Shown: positions 1 to 12,093 of the stretch, in pieces
Layout of the letters: each line of letters begins with the position of its first letter
How positions within the stretch are numbered: the first letter of the stretch is position 1
Origin: Actinernus sp. WN-2022
Lineage: Eukaryota; Cnidaria; Anthozoa; Actiniaria; Actinernidae
Assembly: GCA_030867875.1 (NCBI GenBank)
Contig: JAOWCC010001501.1
Span: 32,012,792 to 32,076,791, forward strand
Reading direction: 5' to 3'
DNA length: 64,000 nt
Notes under the pieces: model-generated
What the model was told of the DNA's origin: nothing
Seen by the model: only the letters and a program-made list of their open reading frames with translations
Database searches by the model: none
Position numbers and translations under genes: made by a program

Positions 1-89
1 TACATCTAAATTCAAATTACTGTATATTGTATTACCGCACTATGTATACAGTTTAATTGTTACGTAGTTATCATTAAGTTTACACTCAC

Positions 90-722
90 CTACTGGTCCA
101 CAGCTTGGTATTTCAGAGCATGTACTCTCTTATGACCATTGTACATGATGCGCTGATTTTCTCCAGGTCGGCAAATGGGTCTGACTGTTCCATCTACAAA
201 ACCCCAACAGTTATCTAGGGCTGCTCCTTTATCATAGATAGCATTTGCGAACTCTTCGAGACGATGCGGCTGCAACCATGGCTGATTTAGATCACACAAG
301 AGATAACCATGACTTCTGTAAACATACTCGGAGACTTCAGCTAAAATGAGACTTAGTTCAGGTACCGATCTACCAAATCGTGGTATCATGTCACTCAGAC
401 GACACGGATACGCAAACCTTTTAAGTAGAACACACAAAGCTTCCATTCCCGAGGTTACGGTTCCATTGATGCAGGTGAAAGTATCGGGAAGTTGTAGTAC
501 TTCTGCAAGAATGGGAAGCTCTGACTTGCCAAATCTGAACTCCGTTTTACATTCATCGTCTGACATGTTTTCCACGTCAAGCTTTTCATAATTCCAGTAT
601 GGTAAACACGGGTTTTTTCTATCAGTCACCTCATAAATGGCTAGCAACTCGTCCTCCTCTATGATGTCATCTATAAAAATAGGTACCCAAAGGGTACGTG
701 TGTCTACTGTATTTTTGTCTTC
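90..722 (-). CDS. PIF/Harbinger transposase (HARBI1-like), partial exon
   Basis: An open frame reads leftward from about 722 to a stop at 90. The best-recognised part is near its C-terminal end: NCWGFVDGT followed by RPICRPGENQ, then a GHKRVHALKYQAV block. This matches the region around the first catalytic aspartate of DDE_Tnp_4 (HARBI1/PIF-Harbinger) transposases, the D in FVDGT being that residue. The remaining catalytic residues would lie further left, beyond the window. No ATG begins the frame: it is open back to a stop at 723-725, giving a leader with WVPIFIDDI and an acidic patch. At the left end the frame meets CCA|GTAGGT and TAG|GTGAGT, either of which could be a splice donor. The exon therefore seems to continue in the next exon, or it is a truncated remnant. 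Family call is solid; whether the copy is live cannot be judged. Confidence 0.75.
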   Translation of the reverse strand, partial: EDKNTVDTRTLWVPIFIDDIIEEDELLAIYEVTDRKNPCLPYWNYEKLDVENMSDDECKTEFRFGKSELPILAEVLQLPDTFTCINGTVTSGMEALCVLLKRFAYPCRLSDMIPRFGRSVPELSLILAEVSEYVYRSHGYLLCDLNQPWLQPHRLEEFANAIYDKGAALDNCWGFVDGTVRPICRPGENQRIMYNGHKRVHALKYQAVDQ

Positions 723-904
723 TTAAATTTGGGAGTTACAGGCCTGAAATATTCAACGATACAGTAGTTATAGTCACAGATCATAGTAGTTGAATACTGA
801 AATAAGTTTTTTTCAAAGTGTACCTATGTGGCAAGCTAAAAAATCAGCCTAGGAATCTTTTGTCTTCTTTACATCCTTTTGGGAGGGGGGTGGTCAACAA
901 TTAA

Positions 905-1095
905 GAAATAGAAAACATTTCCTGTGTTTCTATAGAGTTATAGAAATACAAGTGGAAGTTTGGGAGAATGAGAAATGGCAGTGAGAACACGAGCCCGAAG
1001 GGCGGGTGTTTCCACAGCTATTTCGAGTTCCTCCAAACTTCCACAAGTGTTTCTATAATCTATAAAAACAAGGGGAAAATGTTTTCTATTTCCTT
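905..1095. repeat. Hairpin MITE
   Basis: Two arms of about 65-70 bp are inverted copies (left reads AGAAATAGAAAACATTTCC inward; right ends GGAAAATGTTTTCTATTTCC). The loop contains CCCGAAGGGCGGG. No coding content. Confidence 0.7.
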
Positions 1096-1429
1096 TATAT
1101 TAAATAACCCACAGAAAATAAGTACAACAATGGAAAATCACGCATTTATTAGTATTACAAAAATGTAAATTCTCCTAACCACGCAATCAAAACATCATCA
1201 ACTGATCACTAGCTCAAGTGCACACTCAACTTATAGAGTTATAGAAACACAGCTTTCAGCCAATCAGAGCGCATGTACATGTACTATCAAATCTAATTTA
1301 TAAAGTTTTGTACTGGGAGGCTCCGCCCCGAGATCCAAACCCTAACCCCCTTTTATATTCCAATTTTTTTCCTACTTTACAAGTTAGCAAAACGATTTAT
1401 TTTAAGTTTGCAGCCTGTTTCAATATTTC
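1096..1429. other. No gene seen
   Basis: AT-rich sequence with no recognisable coding or repeat structure, apart from a short echo of the neighbouring hairpin (TATAGAGTTATAGAAACAC near 1232). Confidence 0.4.
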
Positions 1430-1960
1430 AGACAGATTTATTGCAATCACTGTACTGGAAAACTGTAACAATGCGTAAGTATCTGTGAACTGTATGTAAT
1501 AACTTTTACCATTTCAAATTCTGAATAACATCCTTTTTAACTTCGATAATTTATGTTCCTGAAATAATTACGTAAATTGTATAACTAATCACTGAGAACA
1601 AGGTGACTTCAATACAGTGATTGCAATAAACTTGCAAAAGTATTACTTGACTAATAGACACTGCATGATGCGTTGATTTTTTTTCCCAGACATATATTGC
1701 AATCACTGTACTGGAAAACTGTAATAATGCATTAGTATCTTATTAAAATCGTATGTTCATTTCAACTTTTGAATAACATCTTATTTTGCTAAATAAATGG
1801 CCCTATTTCATTATGATGTTAACAACGAAAACAAGCCGCTATTTGAGGAGGATAAAACACAGATTTGGATTAAAACACAAAATATGTTGAAATGGGCCTC
1901 ATTGTCATTTCCAGCTGTTCTAGCTCTCTCAGTACACGAGGCCGTCGTCATAATTCTCAG
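1430..1960. repeat. Dispersed module M, copy 1 (uninterrupted)
   Basis: This stretch is nearly identical to sequence split over 53387-53595, 56196-56251 and 63768-64000, where two transposons interrupt it. A short motif (GCAATCACTGTACTGGAAAA) occurs twice within it, near 1443 and 1701. From 1797 a plus-strand frame starts MALFHYDVNNENK. The second copy differs there by one 3-bp in-frame deletion and one visible substitution, so coding is possible but unproven. This copy gives the pre-insertion sequence for both transposon sites on the right. Confidence 0.8.
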
Positions 1961-2477
1961 TCTCGACATCGCATGGCACTTGGTATTCAATTGCTGTGAA
2001 GTACATTGAACATTTATTGAGCTATACATTTTTTGTTTACAAAAGATAAATGTTAAAGACGAAGCCAGTGGCTTATTTGATCTTTTGACAAGGGTCATTA
2101 AAATACAATTACAATAATTACATCGACATAGAACTTGAAAGTATCCCTGAAAACCTTTCATTTGACCAGTTACACACACTCTGCGAAAGCTGTAGCTAAT
2201 CAAGTTTGTAAATCTTAGGAAATTCATGGTAAAATTTGGACTTAAACTCACCGATATCTTGCAGAAACTGGCCTCGCTTGGTAAAACTAAAAGGCAGTTC
2301 AGCTCAAACCTTTACACGTCATCGTCGGCGAATAGTCGTCCTTTTTCGTCCCCATTTTCTGATTGGATATCGCTACTAAATGAAGATCCGAGTAATGCAC
2401 GAAAGCCATCAACACGTTTAATTGGTCCCGAATAATTATCGACAATGTTAACATCCTTACATCGGAAAATCAACAAC
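1961..2477. other. No gene seen
   Basis: Spacer between module M and the foldback element. Short chance frames only. Confidence 0.4.
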
Positions 2478-5400
2478 ATTCGCTATTATCGCACTTCGGC
2501 CATCTTGGATTGAAAGCGAGGCTTCCGGGTTGTCCGTTACGTAGCGCTTAATATTTGCTCTGTTGTTGGTCGCGAGTTTGGATGAAAAAGCTATTTCATC
2601 TCCACTTCTGTAATTCCAAATGTACAAATAATAGTCAGAAAAGAAGATCTAGAGATTCTTTTCACATATTTGATTCCAATGAACAGCTCTAAAAGCGATG
2701 GAGTTTGAAAATACGCGGATATGTCGACCCATACTTCAGACATCGATAAAATATCCAGTGAGTAAAAAACAGCTGATTATAAAATACTTCTTCGCTTAAA
2801 TAAGTGTGACAGGTTCCCCCAGACTAACAGATAGCAGAAGTCCATTTTCTACACCTAAAAAACAAGAGAGAAACCTCACTGCAGTATACCCTGCCACTTC
2901 CAATGATCACTTGAAAACCTGTGAAAAATCCTTCATAATTTTATAGCTTGGGTGTACTCATTCTAGGAATGATTTGGGTTGGAAATGGTTAGGGTTTTTG
3001 GCAAATTTTGGGTTAGGTTTTTAGAAGGTTTGTATGAGGATTTGAGGAAATGCATTATCAATGAAACAAAATGGTTCACTTGCATGGATGGCTGATAACA
3101 TTGCATTGGTACTGTAACTATATCATATATACATAATATGGCTCCTGATACATATATCATCATATGTATACCAGGTAGTGTATGTTAAGATGACGATAAT
3201 GACAGTATTACTGACTTGCAATGTTGGGCCATTATCAACAAATGGCTACTTGGAAATTGACCAAAATTACCTGTAGAGAAACTGAGATATGGGTCATTTG
3301 ACCATGTACAATGATGATAGTGACAATGGAAATGGTACTGGTGATGGTATTAATGCAAAACAATATTGATGTTGATGACAGTGCTAATAATGGCAACAAA
3401 ATTGCAACAATGACTACCTAATTGTTTTTAAATCACCTAACTTTAGTTTTCAAACTTTGTACAATTATTTTAATTTCCAATTAATTTATAATTGAAGTGA
3501 ATATTAATCTAGATATTCAGAATCAGCTGATCAGGTTGGAGTCTGGCAGGGTACAGCCTACTTTTAGTTGAGCAATACTGTAAAATTATAATCAGGCTGG
3601 ATATAGCCAATGGGTTAGGCCTTGTATGTCTCGGTAGTAACTATTTTGTAAACCAACTATCTCGTGCTTTAGGGGAGCAGCCATACTAACAAGTACCATC
3701 CAGCTTTTGTATCACTATTAATATTATATTTCAATCATGTAAATAAATTGTAACATATTAAAATATATTGTAATAATAATTTATATTATGTTAATAAATA
3801 CTGCCAGACCCCAACACTGTCTCAGTTGTCTGTTTTGGTATATTACAACATTTTGTACAATATATTTTCTTCTGCCATAATCATTGCAATGATGCAACTG
3901 TTTTTTTATAACCTACATGTAGCTGCTAGCTGGATTGGTACTCCAGCATCATTTACATCCTGTTTATCAATTTATTATAATTAATATTATTTCTTTCCCA
4001 AGCCAAGCCACAGAAATTATGGAGGATAGCTTGATTTGAATTTATTCACAGATAGAGCAGATTTGTTTAACCCTGTTTAATAAAATCGAATAGACCTAAC
4101 AGTCTGGTTACTGGTAAGTAAAATCAGTCCAAACTCCAAAATATTATTATTATAAGTAATGGCATGGCATAAGGTAAATTAGTTATCAAATTTTCCCCGA
4201 GAGCTGACGGGGATAAGGGAGAATTTGCATAAATCCTCCCAAGGGTCAAGGGGAAATTTAATCACTAGCTAATTTCATGCTATTACTTTGTAATACTATT
4301 ATCACTGACTAATGAAACTAATCCCAGAGGACTTTAGTTTTTCTCTGCCTAAACTAAAGTTACCATGGTTGAGTTTTTTTTATGTTTTGTTTTGCTTGAT
4401 TGAGCACCATTGGTTGAACTGGACCCTGCAAGTGTGTTGATTTTGTGAAGAATAAATAAAATGTCAAGTAAAATGTAAAAATAAAATGTAATATGCATGT
4501 GGCTGACTAAATATTCCAGGAGCACGCATAGAGTTTAATCATGTCATGTTTGTGGTTTTAAGTATAATTATCTCACATGTATGGAAGAAGTGGGTTTGAC
4601 AAATGAAGAGAAGACCTTTCTTGAGCCATAAAATAGGTAGGATACAGGGTTGACAGGCATTCATGCACTCTGCTAGGGACTAATTTTTATAATGACCTGC
4701 CATAACCCTCATCAGCATGCATGCCCTTCTAATTTTCATTCTCCATGTCAATGAGAGAAAATTAGAACAAGTATCCATGCTGATGAGGGAATTTAGAGTT
4801 TAAATGTCCCTGAACAAACAAAGAAAGCTGAGGTGATTGTGGTATTACTAAGAAAATCCCAGATTAACTAATAAATAAACCTTCATTTCATACCAGAAAT
4901 TTGACAGTGATAAATATCATTGCATAACACCCATGACCATTCTAATAAAACCTCCCAAAATATTTCCCTTTGATTCAGTATACAAATACATATGATATAT
5001 AATATATTTGACATAAAAAATATTATTCACACATTAAAACTTTAATATGATGGTCATGACACTTTCAAAATTAGTGCCAATTTATTATTAGTGGTGTGCA
5101 AAGTACACAAGTCTTATTCGTAAAATGAAAAATAACGATCAACGTAAAAATAGTCCCATGTGCATTAAAAAATATCAAAATATAATAATAGAGGGTGGCT
5201 GGTGCACGTGTATATATATTTATTGAGAACAATAACTTAACATGTTCCATTCGCCCTGCTAGGTGAGGTTTCTCTCTTCTTATTTTACCTGTAGAGACCG
5301 CCGCTAGCTGTGAGTCTGAGGGAACCTGTGACACTTTAACCGAAGAAGTATTACTTGTTTTTTTTCTCACTCTATAGCTCTATACCTCTGGATATTTATC

Positions 5401-5667
5401 GAAGTCTGAAGTGTGGGTCGACATCTCCGCGTATTTTCAAACTCCGTCGCTTTCTGAGCTGTTTATTGGAATCAAATATGTGAAAAGAATCCCTAGATCT
5501 TCTTTTCTGGCTATTATTTGTACAATTGGAATTACAGAAGTGGAGATGAAGTAGCTTTTTCATCCAAACTCGCGACCAACAACAGAGCAAATAGTAAGCG
5601 CTACGTAACCGACAACCCGGAAGCCTCGCTTTCAATCCAAGATGGCCGAAGTGCGATAATAGCGAAT
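2478..5667. mobile_element. Foldback-type element with ~410-bp inverted arms
   Basis: The left arm (2478 to about 2893) is an inverted copy of the right arm (about 5254 to 5667). Outer ends read ATTCGCTATTATCGCAC in both arms. Identity is high in the outer 280 bp and lower further in. The inner arm ends carry GAGAGAAACCTCAC. The 2.4-kb interior is AT-rich with no convincing gene. No clear target duplication flanks it, so the exact ends and superfamily are open. Confidence 0.75.
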
Positions 5668-6209
5668 AGTGCCTACAGCTTCTTTAAGAAGCAGTAGACA
5701 CAAAAAGTGATACTGAATATTCTCTTATTGACTTTTTGCTAAGCATGGCGGCTCGTATCAATTAAAAACACGTCGCGTCGTTGTTGTTGCCATCTAAAGT
5801 TGCAAATTAAGCGACCACGAAGCCGAGGACGAGATGGTAGTGCCAGACTTCTCACGGTCAAATCTCGTACTCGTACTCGGAGTGACTCGGAGTTACTCGG
5901 AGTCGGATCTAAAGCTCTCTAGTGCCTATTGGCCGGTAACAAAACGTGCAGGGGACTGGGACCGAGTTTATCAGAATTACTCGAATTCTAAAATGAAGTT
6001 GATCACATGATAGCCGAGCATGTTGAAATTAGCATGTGTGCCAAGTTTGACGTGATTCAAGTGAATCTTTTCTGAATTATAAGCAATTGAAATTTCCTTG
6101 GTTAAAAAATAAGAGTTTGTAAGGGAAAATTGACAAATTTGATGCCTTCTAGCATCGTCAATATTGAGCCAAAGTTCACCAAACTTTCCAGACTAGCTGC
6201 TGGCACGTG
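5668..6209. other. No gene seen
   Basis: Only a short degenerate ACTCGGAGT tandem (about 5864-5905) stands out. This is the stretch just 5' of a truncated LINE. Confidence 0.4.
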
Positions 6210-8291
6210 ACTGTTTGGATTGTGAGGACCCTGACGAGCTGGTTGATATTTATAACTCTGTTCTGCGTGATACGCTTGAGAAGCATGCGCCTGAGATTTC
6301 ACGTGCAATCACCCTTCGCCCACACCGGCGCCATGGTATACGGATGAACTACGTGCTGCCAAGCGTGAAAAACGCCGCTGTGAACGGGCGTATATAGCTT
6401 CTCGGATTACAGTACACAAACAGATCTATTATGAACAGTGCCGCAGTTATAATGCTTTGCTTGAGCCAAACAAGAGCCAGTACTACAAATCAAAAATTGA
6501 AGATAGCGATCAGAAGAATCTGTTCTGGATGATTGGTGGAATGTTCCATGTTAAGCCTATACCTCCCCTCCCCTCTCATAATTTGCTTGAACAGCTTACT
6601 GAGAAGTTCAGCAGATATTTCATAGACAAAATAAATAATCTTCGAGAGGGTCTATCATGTATGCAAGTACCAGAATTGTCTGTAAACATCAGTGTCACAT
6701 GTTGTTCGCTTGCTGAATTCAGTGTGGTCTCCATGGAAACTGTACGCAAGACCATCTTCAATGGATGCGCCTTCCAAGTCATGTTCATTTGATCCAATTC
6801 CAACTCGGACTCTAAAGGATTGCCTCGATGAAGTGCTTTCTGCAATTACTGCTATTGTCAACTTGTCGCTGCAGACTGGCGTATTCCCTATGGTGCTCAA
6901 GAAGGGCCGTGTTCTTCCTTTTATCAAGAAGACGACCTTGGACCCTGACGAGTTTGGTAACTTTCGATCAATTACGAACCTTGCATTTCTGTCGAAAGTC
7001 CTTGAACGAATTGCGGCTGGCCAGTCCCGCAATTACCTTGTGGCCAACAAACTCTACCCCAGTCTACAAGCGGCATATCAGCAGTACAATAGCACTGAGA
7101 CTGCGCTATTACGTGTTCATAATGATATTCTTCGTGCCTTGGACCAAAAGAAAGAGGTTGTTCTGATACTCCTTGACCTGTCCTCTGCTTTTGACACTAT
7201 TGATCATGATATACTTATCAGTGCAGACTTGAATCTCAGTTTGGATTTACTGGATCTGTCCTTAGTTGGTTAACGTCTTATCTTCACGGTCGCTCTCAAC
7301 AGGTTGTGATAGAAAGTACTGAGTCCAAGTTCCAACCAATTACATCTGGTGTCCCTCACCTCGGTATTGGGCCCATCGCTATTCATATTGTATTTTGCCC
7401 CCTTACAAGACATTATTAAGTCACATGGCCTCGATTGTATGCTTTATGCACACGATTCGCAACTCTACATTACGATGAATCCTGCGTTTAGGCAGTCATC
7501 ACTGGATAGCTTAGATCTTTGTATTCAAGACATTCATACTTTTTTCCTTGCAAACAAACTTGCCTGTAATCCATCTAAGACGGAAGTAGTCCATTTCTCC
7601 TCTCGGTTCAGTAAGCTTGAGCCTATCTCTAGCATCATACTTGGTAAACATAGTCTAGTACCTGCAAATGAGGCTCGTAACCTTGGCGTCATTTTCGATC
7701 GTCATTTGACTATGTCTCGTCATGTTAACAAAGTATGCCGATCTGCTTTACACTCGCTCAAACATATAGGTAGAATAAGGAAGTATTTAAGCAGGTCCAG
7801 CACTGAACGTCTAGTACACGCATTTATTACGACCAAGCTTGATTATTGTAATTCACTTTTATATGGTTTACCTGCCACGGAAATCTCCAAACTTCAGCGT
7901 GTACAAAACGCAGCAGCAAGGTTAGTAATCCGTGCTAAGCAGAGACCATATTACTCCTATTTTGCGCGATTTGCACTGGCTACCTATTAGAGAGCGTAGT
8001 ATTTTTAAAATATGTCTGTTAGTTTTTAAGTCGATTCATTCTTGCGCGCCTTCATATATTACGGATCTTATCAAGCCTTATGTTCCTAGCCGGAACCTGC
8101 GCTCCTCTACTCTTGGTTTGCTGTCAGTCCCCAAGTCCTTTTCAGCTACTCACGGGGACGTACCGCGCCTTTTCCGTTGCTGGACCAAGTCTCTGGAATG
8201 CACTCCCAGTTAAGATAAGAAATTCAGAATCATTATATCATTTTAAGGCGCTCCTTAAGACCCACCTTTTTAACTCTTATAGAATAGTTTA
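6210..8291 (+). pseudogene. L2/CR1-like LINE pol, 5'-truncated and frameshifted
   Basis: Successive plus-strand frames spell one reverse transcriptase broken by frameshifts. Recognisable blocks are SFDPIPTRTLKDCLD (about 6780), NFRSITNLAFLSKVLERI (about 6960), LDLSSAFDTIDHDIL (motif A, about 7170), YAHDSQLY (motif C, about 7440), LDYCNSLLYGLP (about 7840) and GPSLWNALPVKIRNSESL near the C-terminus (about 8190). The set is typical of L2/CR1-group LINEs. Motif C should be YADD, so an active-site aspartate is lost as well as the frame. The endonuclease half is absent, consistent with 5' truncation during target-primed reverse transcription. The last frame ends in a stop at about 8290, directly before the tandem tail. 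Confidence 0.85.
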
Positions 8292-8590
8292 ATTTTGTGT
8301 ATGTATATTATATATATATATATATATCTTCTTAAGTTCCACCTTTTAAATTCTTATAGAATAGTTTAATTTCGTGTATGTACATTATATATATATATAT
8401 ATATATGTTCTTAAGTTCCACCTTTTAAATTCTTATAGAATAGTTTAATTTCGTGTATGTACATTATATATATATATATATATATATATATTCTTAAGTT
8501 CCACCTTTTAAATTCTTATAGAATAGTTTAATTTCGTGTATGTACATTATATATCTTTTTTAGACCCTTACGTGTATGTACATTATATCT
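8265..8590 (+). repeat. Tandem 3' tail of the LINE (~80-bp unit with TA run)
   Basis: About four copies of a unit containing CTTAAGTTCCACCTTTTAAA, TAGAATAGTTTAATTTCGTG and a variable (TA)n run follow the LINE stop codon. The first unit overlaps the end of the pol frame, so the array seems to have grown from the element's own 3' end. Confidence 0.8.
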
Positions 8591-8803
8591 TTTTATATCA
8601 TATATATACTTGACATTGTAAATTTGACATATATATTATTAGTTATACTACATTCAAACTTGTAAACGCATTGAGGCATGCATAATGCGTATAAGAACTG
8701 TTATTATTATTTTTATTTATTTTTATTATTTGATCTGTTCTTTTGGAAAATAATGCTCACTTTGACTAGGTTCCAGTCCCCCGCTCGTTTTGTTACCGGC
8801 TAA

Positions 8804-8955
8804 TAGCCTGAGAAAACAGCCGATTGCAACTAATTTCTGCATAGTGAAATGTCTTTTATATTACGTCATCAGTATGGAATTTTCCTGCTCGTTGCTCAGA
8901 CGCCTCTTTCGAGGGGCCGGGGAGAGCGATAAGAGTCGGCTGTTTTCTCAGGCTA
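8804..8955. repeat. MITE with TAGCCTGAGAAAACAGCC ends
   Basis: A 152-bp unit with inverted ends TAGCCTGAGAAAACAGCC and its complement. The interior (TAATTTCTGCATAGTGAAA, CAGTATGGAATTTTC) matches the arms of the foldback element at 36386-37093, so they are one family. Confidence 0.75.
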
Positions 8956-9094
8956 ATACAGAAAGTGCGATGAAAGGCCGCCCACCTCGTTATGTTGACT
9001 GTTGTAAAAGATCATGCACATGCCTTCCTGTCTCAACCTCCTCAATAAAACAGGCACTTAACACTAGCTAATACTTATTATTGCACGACTTTTC

Positions 9095-9231
9095 GGATCA
9101 ATCCCGGTTTCTGGTTAACTACCCACCCACCCCTCCCTTGGATATGCATCGTTCTATTAATGATTAACCATTAAAGGTCAGGGTGAAGTGTGGGGAGGGG
9201 GTGGGGGTTTCCCAGAAACCGGAATTGATCC
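9095..9231. repeat. MITE, inverted GGATCAATCCCGGTTTCTGG ends
   Basis: Inverted ends of about 45 bp (left GGATCAATCCCGGTTTCTGG; right GAAACCGGAATTGATCC) surround a short interior. No coding content. Confidence 0.65.
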
Positions 9232-9745
9232 TTTATCGTAGCGGCTGTCCGAGTTGTCCTGGTGGTAATCGGCTCCTGGTATTAGTTACAATACGAGCGA
9301 CCAAATTGTATCGGAAATACAATGACGAGCCAATACAACTCGGACGCGAACATTGTAATGCACTTACAGTCAATCTCGAAAACATTGTCCTCAAATATAC
9401 ATATATATTGTAGGTACAAATGATAAATAATGCCAATAAAATATACAAAGCATTATGGGATATCTTCAAAAAGAGTGTTCAATAAGTCTGACCCAAGAGG
9501 CATCTGAAGTGTATTTCAGGCCTGATTGCGCAATAGGAAATACATGTACGGTATACTTTGTATATATTGGCATATATTAAGGCTTAAATGTAAATATATA
9601 TTTTAGATCTATTTCCTGTTATGCAATCACTATTGGAACGTATTTTTCGTTTGCATCTAGGGTGAAGGCTGTCGATAAAAATAATTTCGAAGTTATCCCA
9701 TAATGTTATGCACATTTTATTGGTATATCAGGGACCGCGGAGGGG

Positions 9746-10228
9746 GTGGGGCAGGTTGGGCTATACACCCCATTCCAATATGGCGGATACACGGCCGGAG
9801 CGTTGGGGCGGGACACGAAAACGAGGGTAGTTAGGCGGAAGTCGATGTCAAGAAGGTCATGAGGCGGGAATTTCGCGCAAGTTTTGAAGCGAGTTTGTTT
9901 TTTCCGAGAGGGTTGGAATAAGTAGATTTTATCCCCAGAGAGTTAGAAAATATGGCGGATATTCAGGCTATCATTTTCACTGAGGGATATATTCTTCAGT
10001 GAAAACGATAGCCTGAATATCCGCCATATTTTCTAACTCTCTGGGGATAAAATCTACTTATTCCAACCCTCTCGGAAAAAAACAAACTCGCTTCAAAACA
10101 TGCGCGAAATTCCCGCATCATGACCTTCTTGACATCGATTTCCGCCTAACTACCCTCGTTTTCGTGGCCCGCCCCAACGCTCCGGCCGTGTATCCGCCAT
10201 ATTGGAATGGGGTGTATAGCCCTGCCAC
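9746..10228. repeat. Near-perfect long hairpin, ~235-bp arms
   Basis: The two arms read as inverted copies with few differences, including CCATTCCAATATGGCGGAT at the outer part and GATATTCAGGCTATC beside a loop of about 30 bases near 9985-10005. Ends read GTGGGGCAGG and CCTGCCAC. No target duplication found. Confidence 0.8.
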
Positions 10229-11075
10229 TTTTTTTCGGGAAATGTGACAACAACAAAGATTTTAGCGAGAAATTTTGATGAAAAGCTTAAATAAAATAAG
10301 AGTTCGACGATATGGTTTGCGTCACCGACATGCACAGCGGACACAAAAACAGGTCTCATAATGGAGAGATGGTCTGTATGCATCAAGACAGGAGTTCTAC
10401 ATACATGTAAACACAAGTGTGATTATCTAAAACCCGTGGCGAGCGAGTAGCAGCTTACGGTTTGAACGCTAGCCAAGATGTCATCAACAAAAAGGCCGAT
10501 CTCTCCGTTGCAGGTGGTATCGTAGTTACGTTACCGTGCGCCGTATCTCCCAATGGTACGAACGCGAATATTCTCAGACTTCAAAACCGTTTGTGTGCCT
10601 CATTTCCCTTTATATAATAGATATTTTACAACATCCAATTTTCTCGCTTTCTGATTGGCTCTCCGCTATATGCAATTTAAGTACGGACAATGAAACTGAC
10701 GTCACTCGCAAGGAGTGGTAGCTTTGGTGGGGTCTAGCAGTCCTGTAAAACACTGGTGTTGATCTGCGTCGGCGGAGAAGATAAACACTGGTATGATCAA
10801 CTAAAAGTCGAGTAAGGTATGCTAACCGCCGTGGGGAGCGAGTAGCAGCTGACGTTTCAAGTCCTTCGTCAGAGCAACATTTGGTCAAGCAAACTATGAA
10901 ATGTTGAACAAACACGATCCAACATGAGATGACAAACGGTCAAACAATCAGTTGGATCGAGCAAAGTTGGATAATCCAACATTGTTCGAGTAGTTTTGCC
11001 GGGGCTTACGAACCTTTTTACCAATGTTGCATGCGACGTTGTAGCATGTCAATCCCTGCCCAATTGAATAGCAAC
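10229..11075. other. No gene seen
   Basis: Contains two spaced copies of GAGCGAGTAGCAGCT (about 10441 and 10836), otherwise nothing recognisable. Confidence 0.4.
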
Positions 11076-11083
11076 GTATAATT

Positions 11084-11619
11084 CCCGGGGGAGGGGGGGG
11101 GGGGGGGGGGGGGGGGTGGGGTGTGCCGCTGAGCCCTTGAAACCCTTACCCTGTTCCAGGCCAAGAAATTGTATTTTTGCGACCCTGTTCTAGACAAAAT
11201 GGTAAAAAGGTACTCTGTTCCAGTCTAGAAACAACGAAAACATACCCTGTTCCAGGCAAAATGACAAAAAGATATCCTGTTCCAGACTAGAAACAAGAGA
11301 CTATGTTGTATGAGATCTATGTGACCAGGACTACATTCACAATCACAAGAAGCTGCTTAATCCTTTGGATCATGCATCCCGGATATTGATGATCGGAAAC
11401 TACCTGGTCCACTTGAACCCCTTCAGCTGGTATACAACATCTTCCGTTTCAGACCAAAACAGTGATTTTGATACCCTGATCCAGACCAAAACAGTGATAT
11501 ATATACCCTATTCCAGGCTAAGAATTGTCAAAAGCCATACCCTGTCGAGCGGCACGTACCCGTATGGCCTATATATGGGAGTACCCCCCCCCCCCCTCTC
11601 CCCACTCCACCACCCGGGG
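11084..11619. mobile_element. Element with G/C-run ends and 8-bp TSD
   Basis: Ends read CCCGGGGGAGGGG and CCACCCGGGG, and the unit is flanked by an exact 8-bp duplication, GTATAATT (11076-11083 and 11620-11627). The interior has imperfect repeats of ACCCTGTTCCAGAC spaced by about 50 bp. In reverse orientation it matches the 'CTGGGATAGGGTATGG' repeats at 50040-50320, 55013-55421 and 60890-61322. An 8-bp duplication is what hAT transposases make; the TIR itself is not a classic hAT end. Confidence 0.75.
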
Positions 11620-11627
11620 GTATAATT

Positions 11628-12093
11628 ACACTCACCGTAGCTTGGTCTCCAGTAAATATTTCACCCAGTCCCATCTTACGAAAAATACACAAGTGCAGAA
11701 ATAAGATTTATTGGTAAGGATTGTACCTAGAAATGTTTACATTCAAATCCTTCTGAATTCTATACATGTCGTATATCAATAGCTGAATGAACTCTATTGT
11801 AATTCAAACTTGCATTTATATAAATAATTTATATTTCTTTTAGGTTGAAAAATAGCTCACAAATTTGGAAAATGCGATCCTAAATAGATGTGAAATGGTA
11901 AAAAGCATATTTTAATTGTAGCTTCGGGTGTTGTAATAGTATACCAGATCAAACGATCAAACTTTCGAGTCTTGCTCTTGCTTGCATAATTTCTACCTTT
12001 GAGTCGGTTCAGTAAACTGTTTAGGAAAGTCTTCAAGAACTGTGTGATCAATAAACGTATTGTGATCTATAGCAACTATAATAAAACTCACCC
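11628..12093. other. No gene seen
   Basis: AT-rich spacer without recognisable features. Confidence 0.4.

Noticed and set aside
1811..2251. 146-codon minus-strand frame as a gene
   Set aside because: Overlaps module M and unrelated flank; no domain, and composition is not coding-like.
2478..5667. A 9-bp target duplication for the 3.2-kb foldback
   Set aside because: Flanks were compared base by base on both sides and no direct repeat was found.
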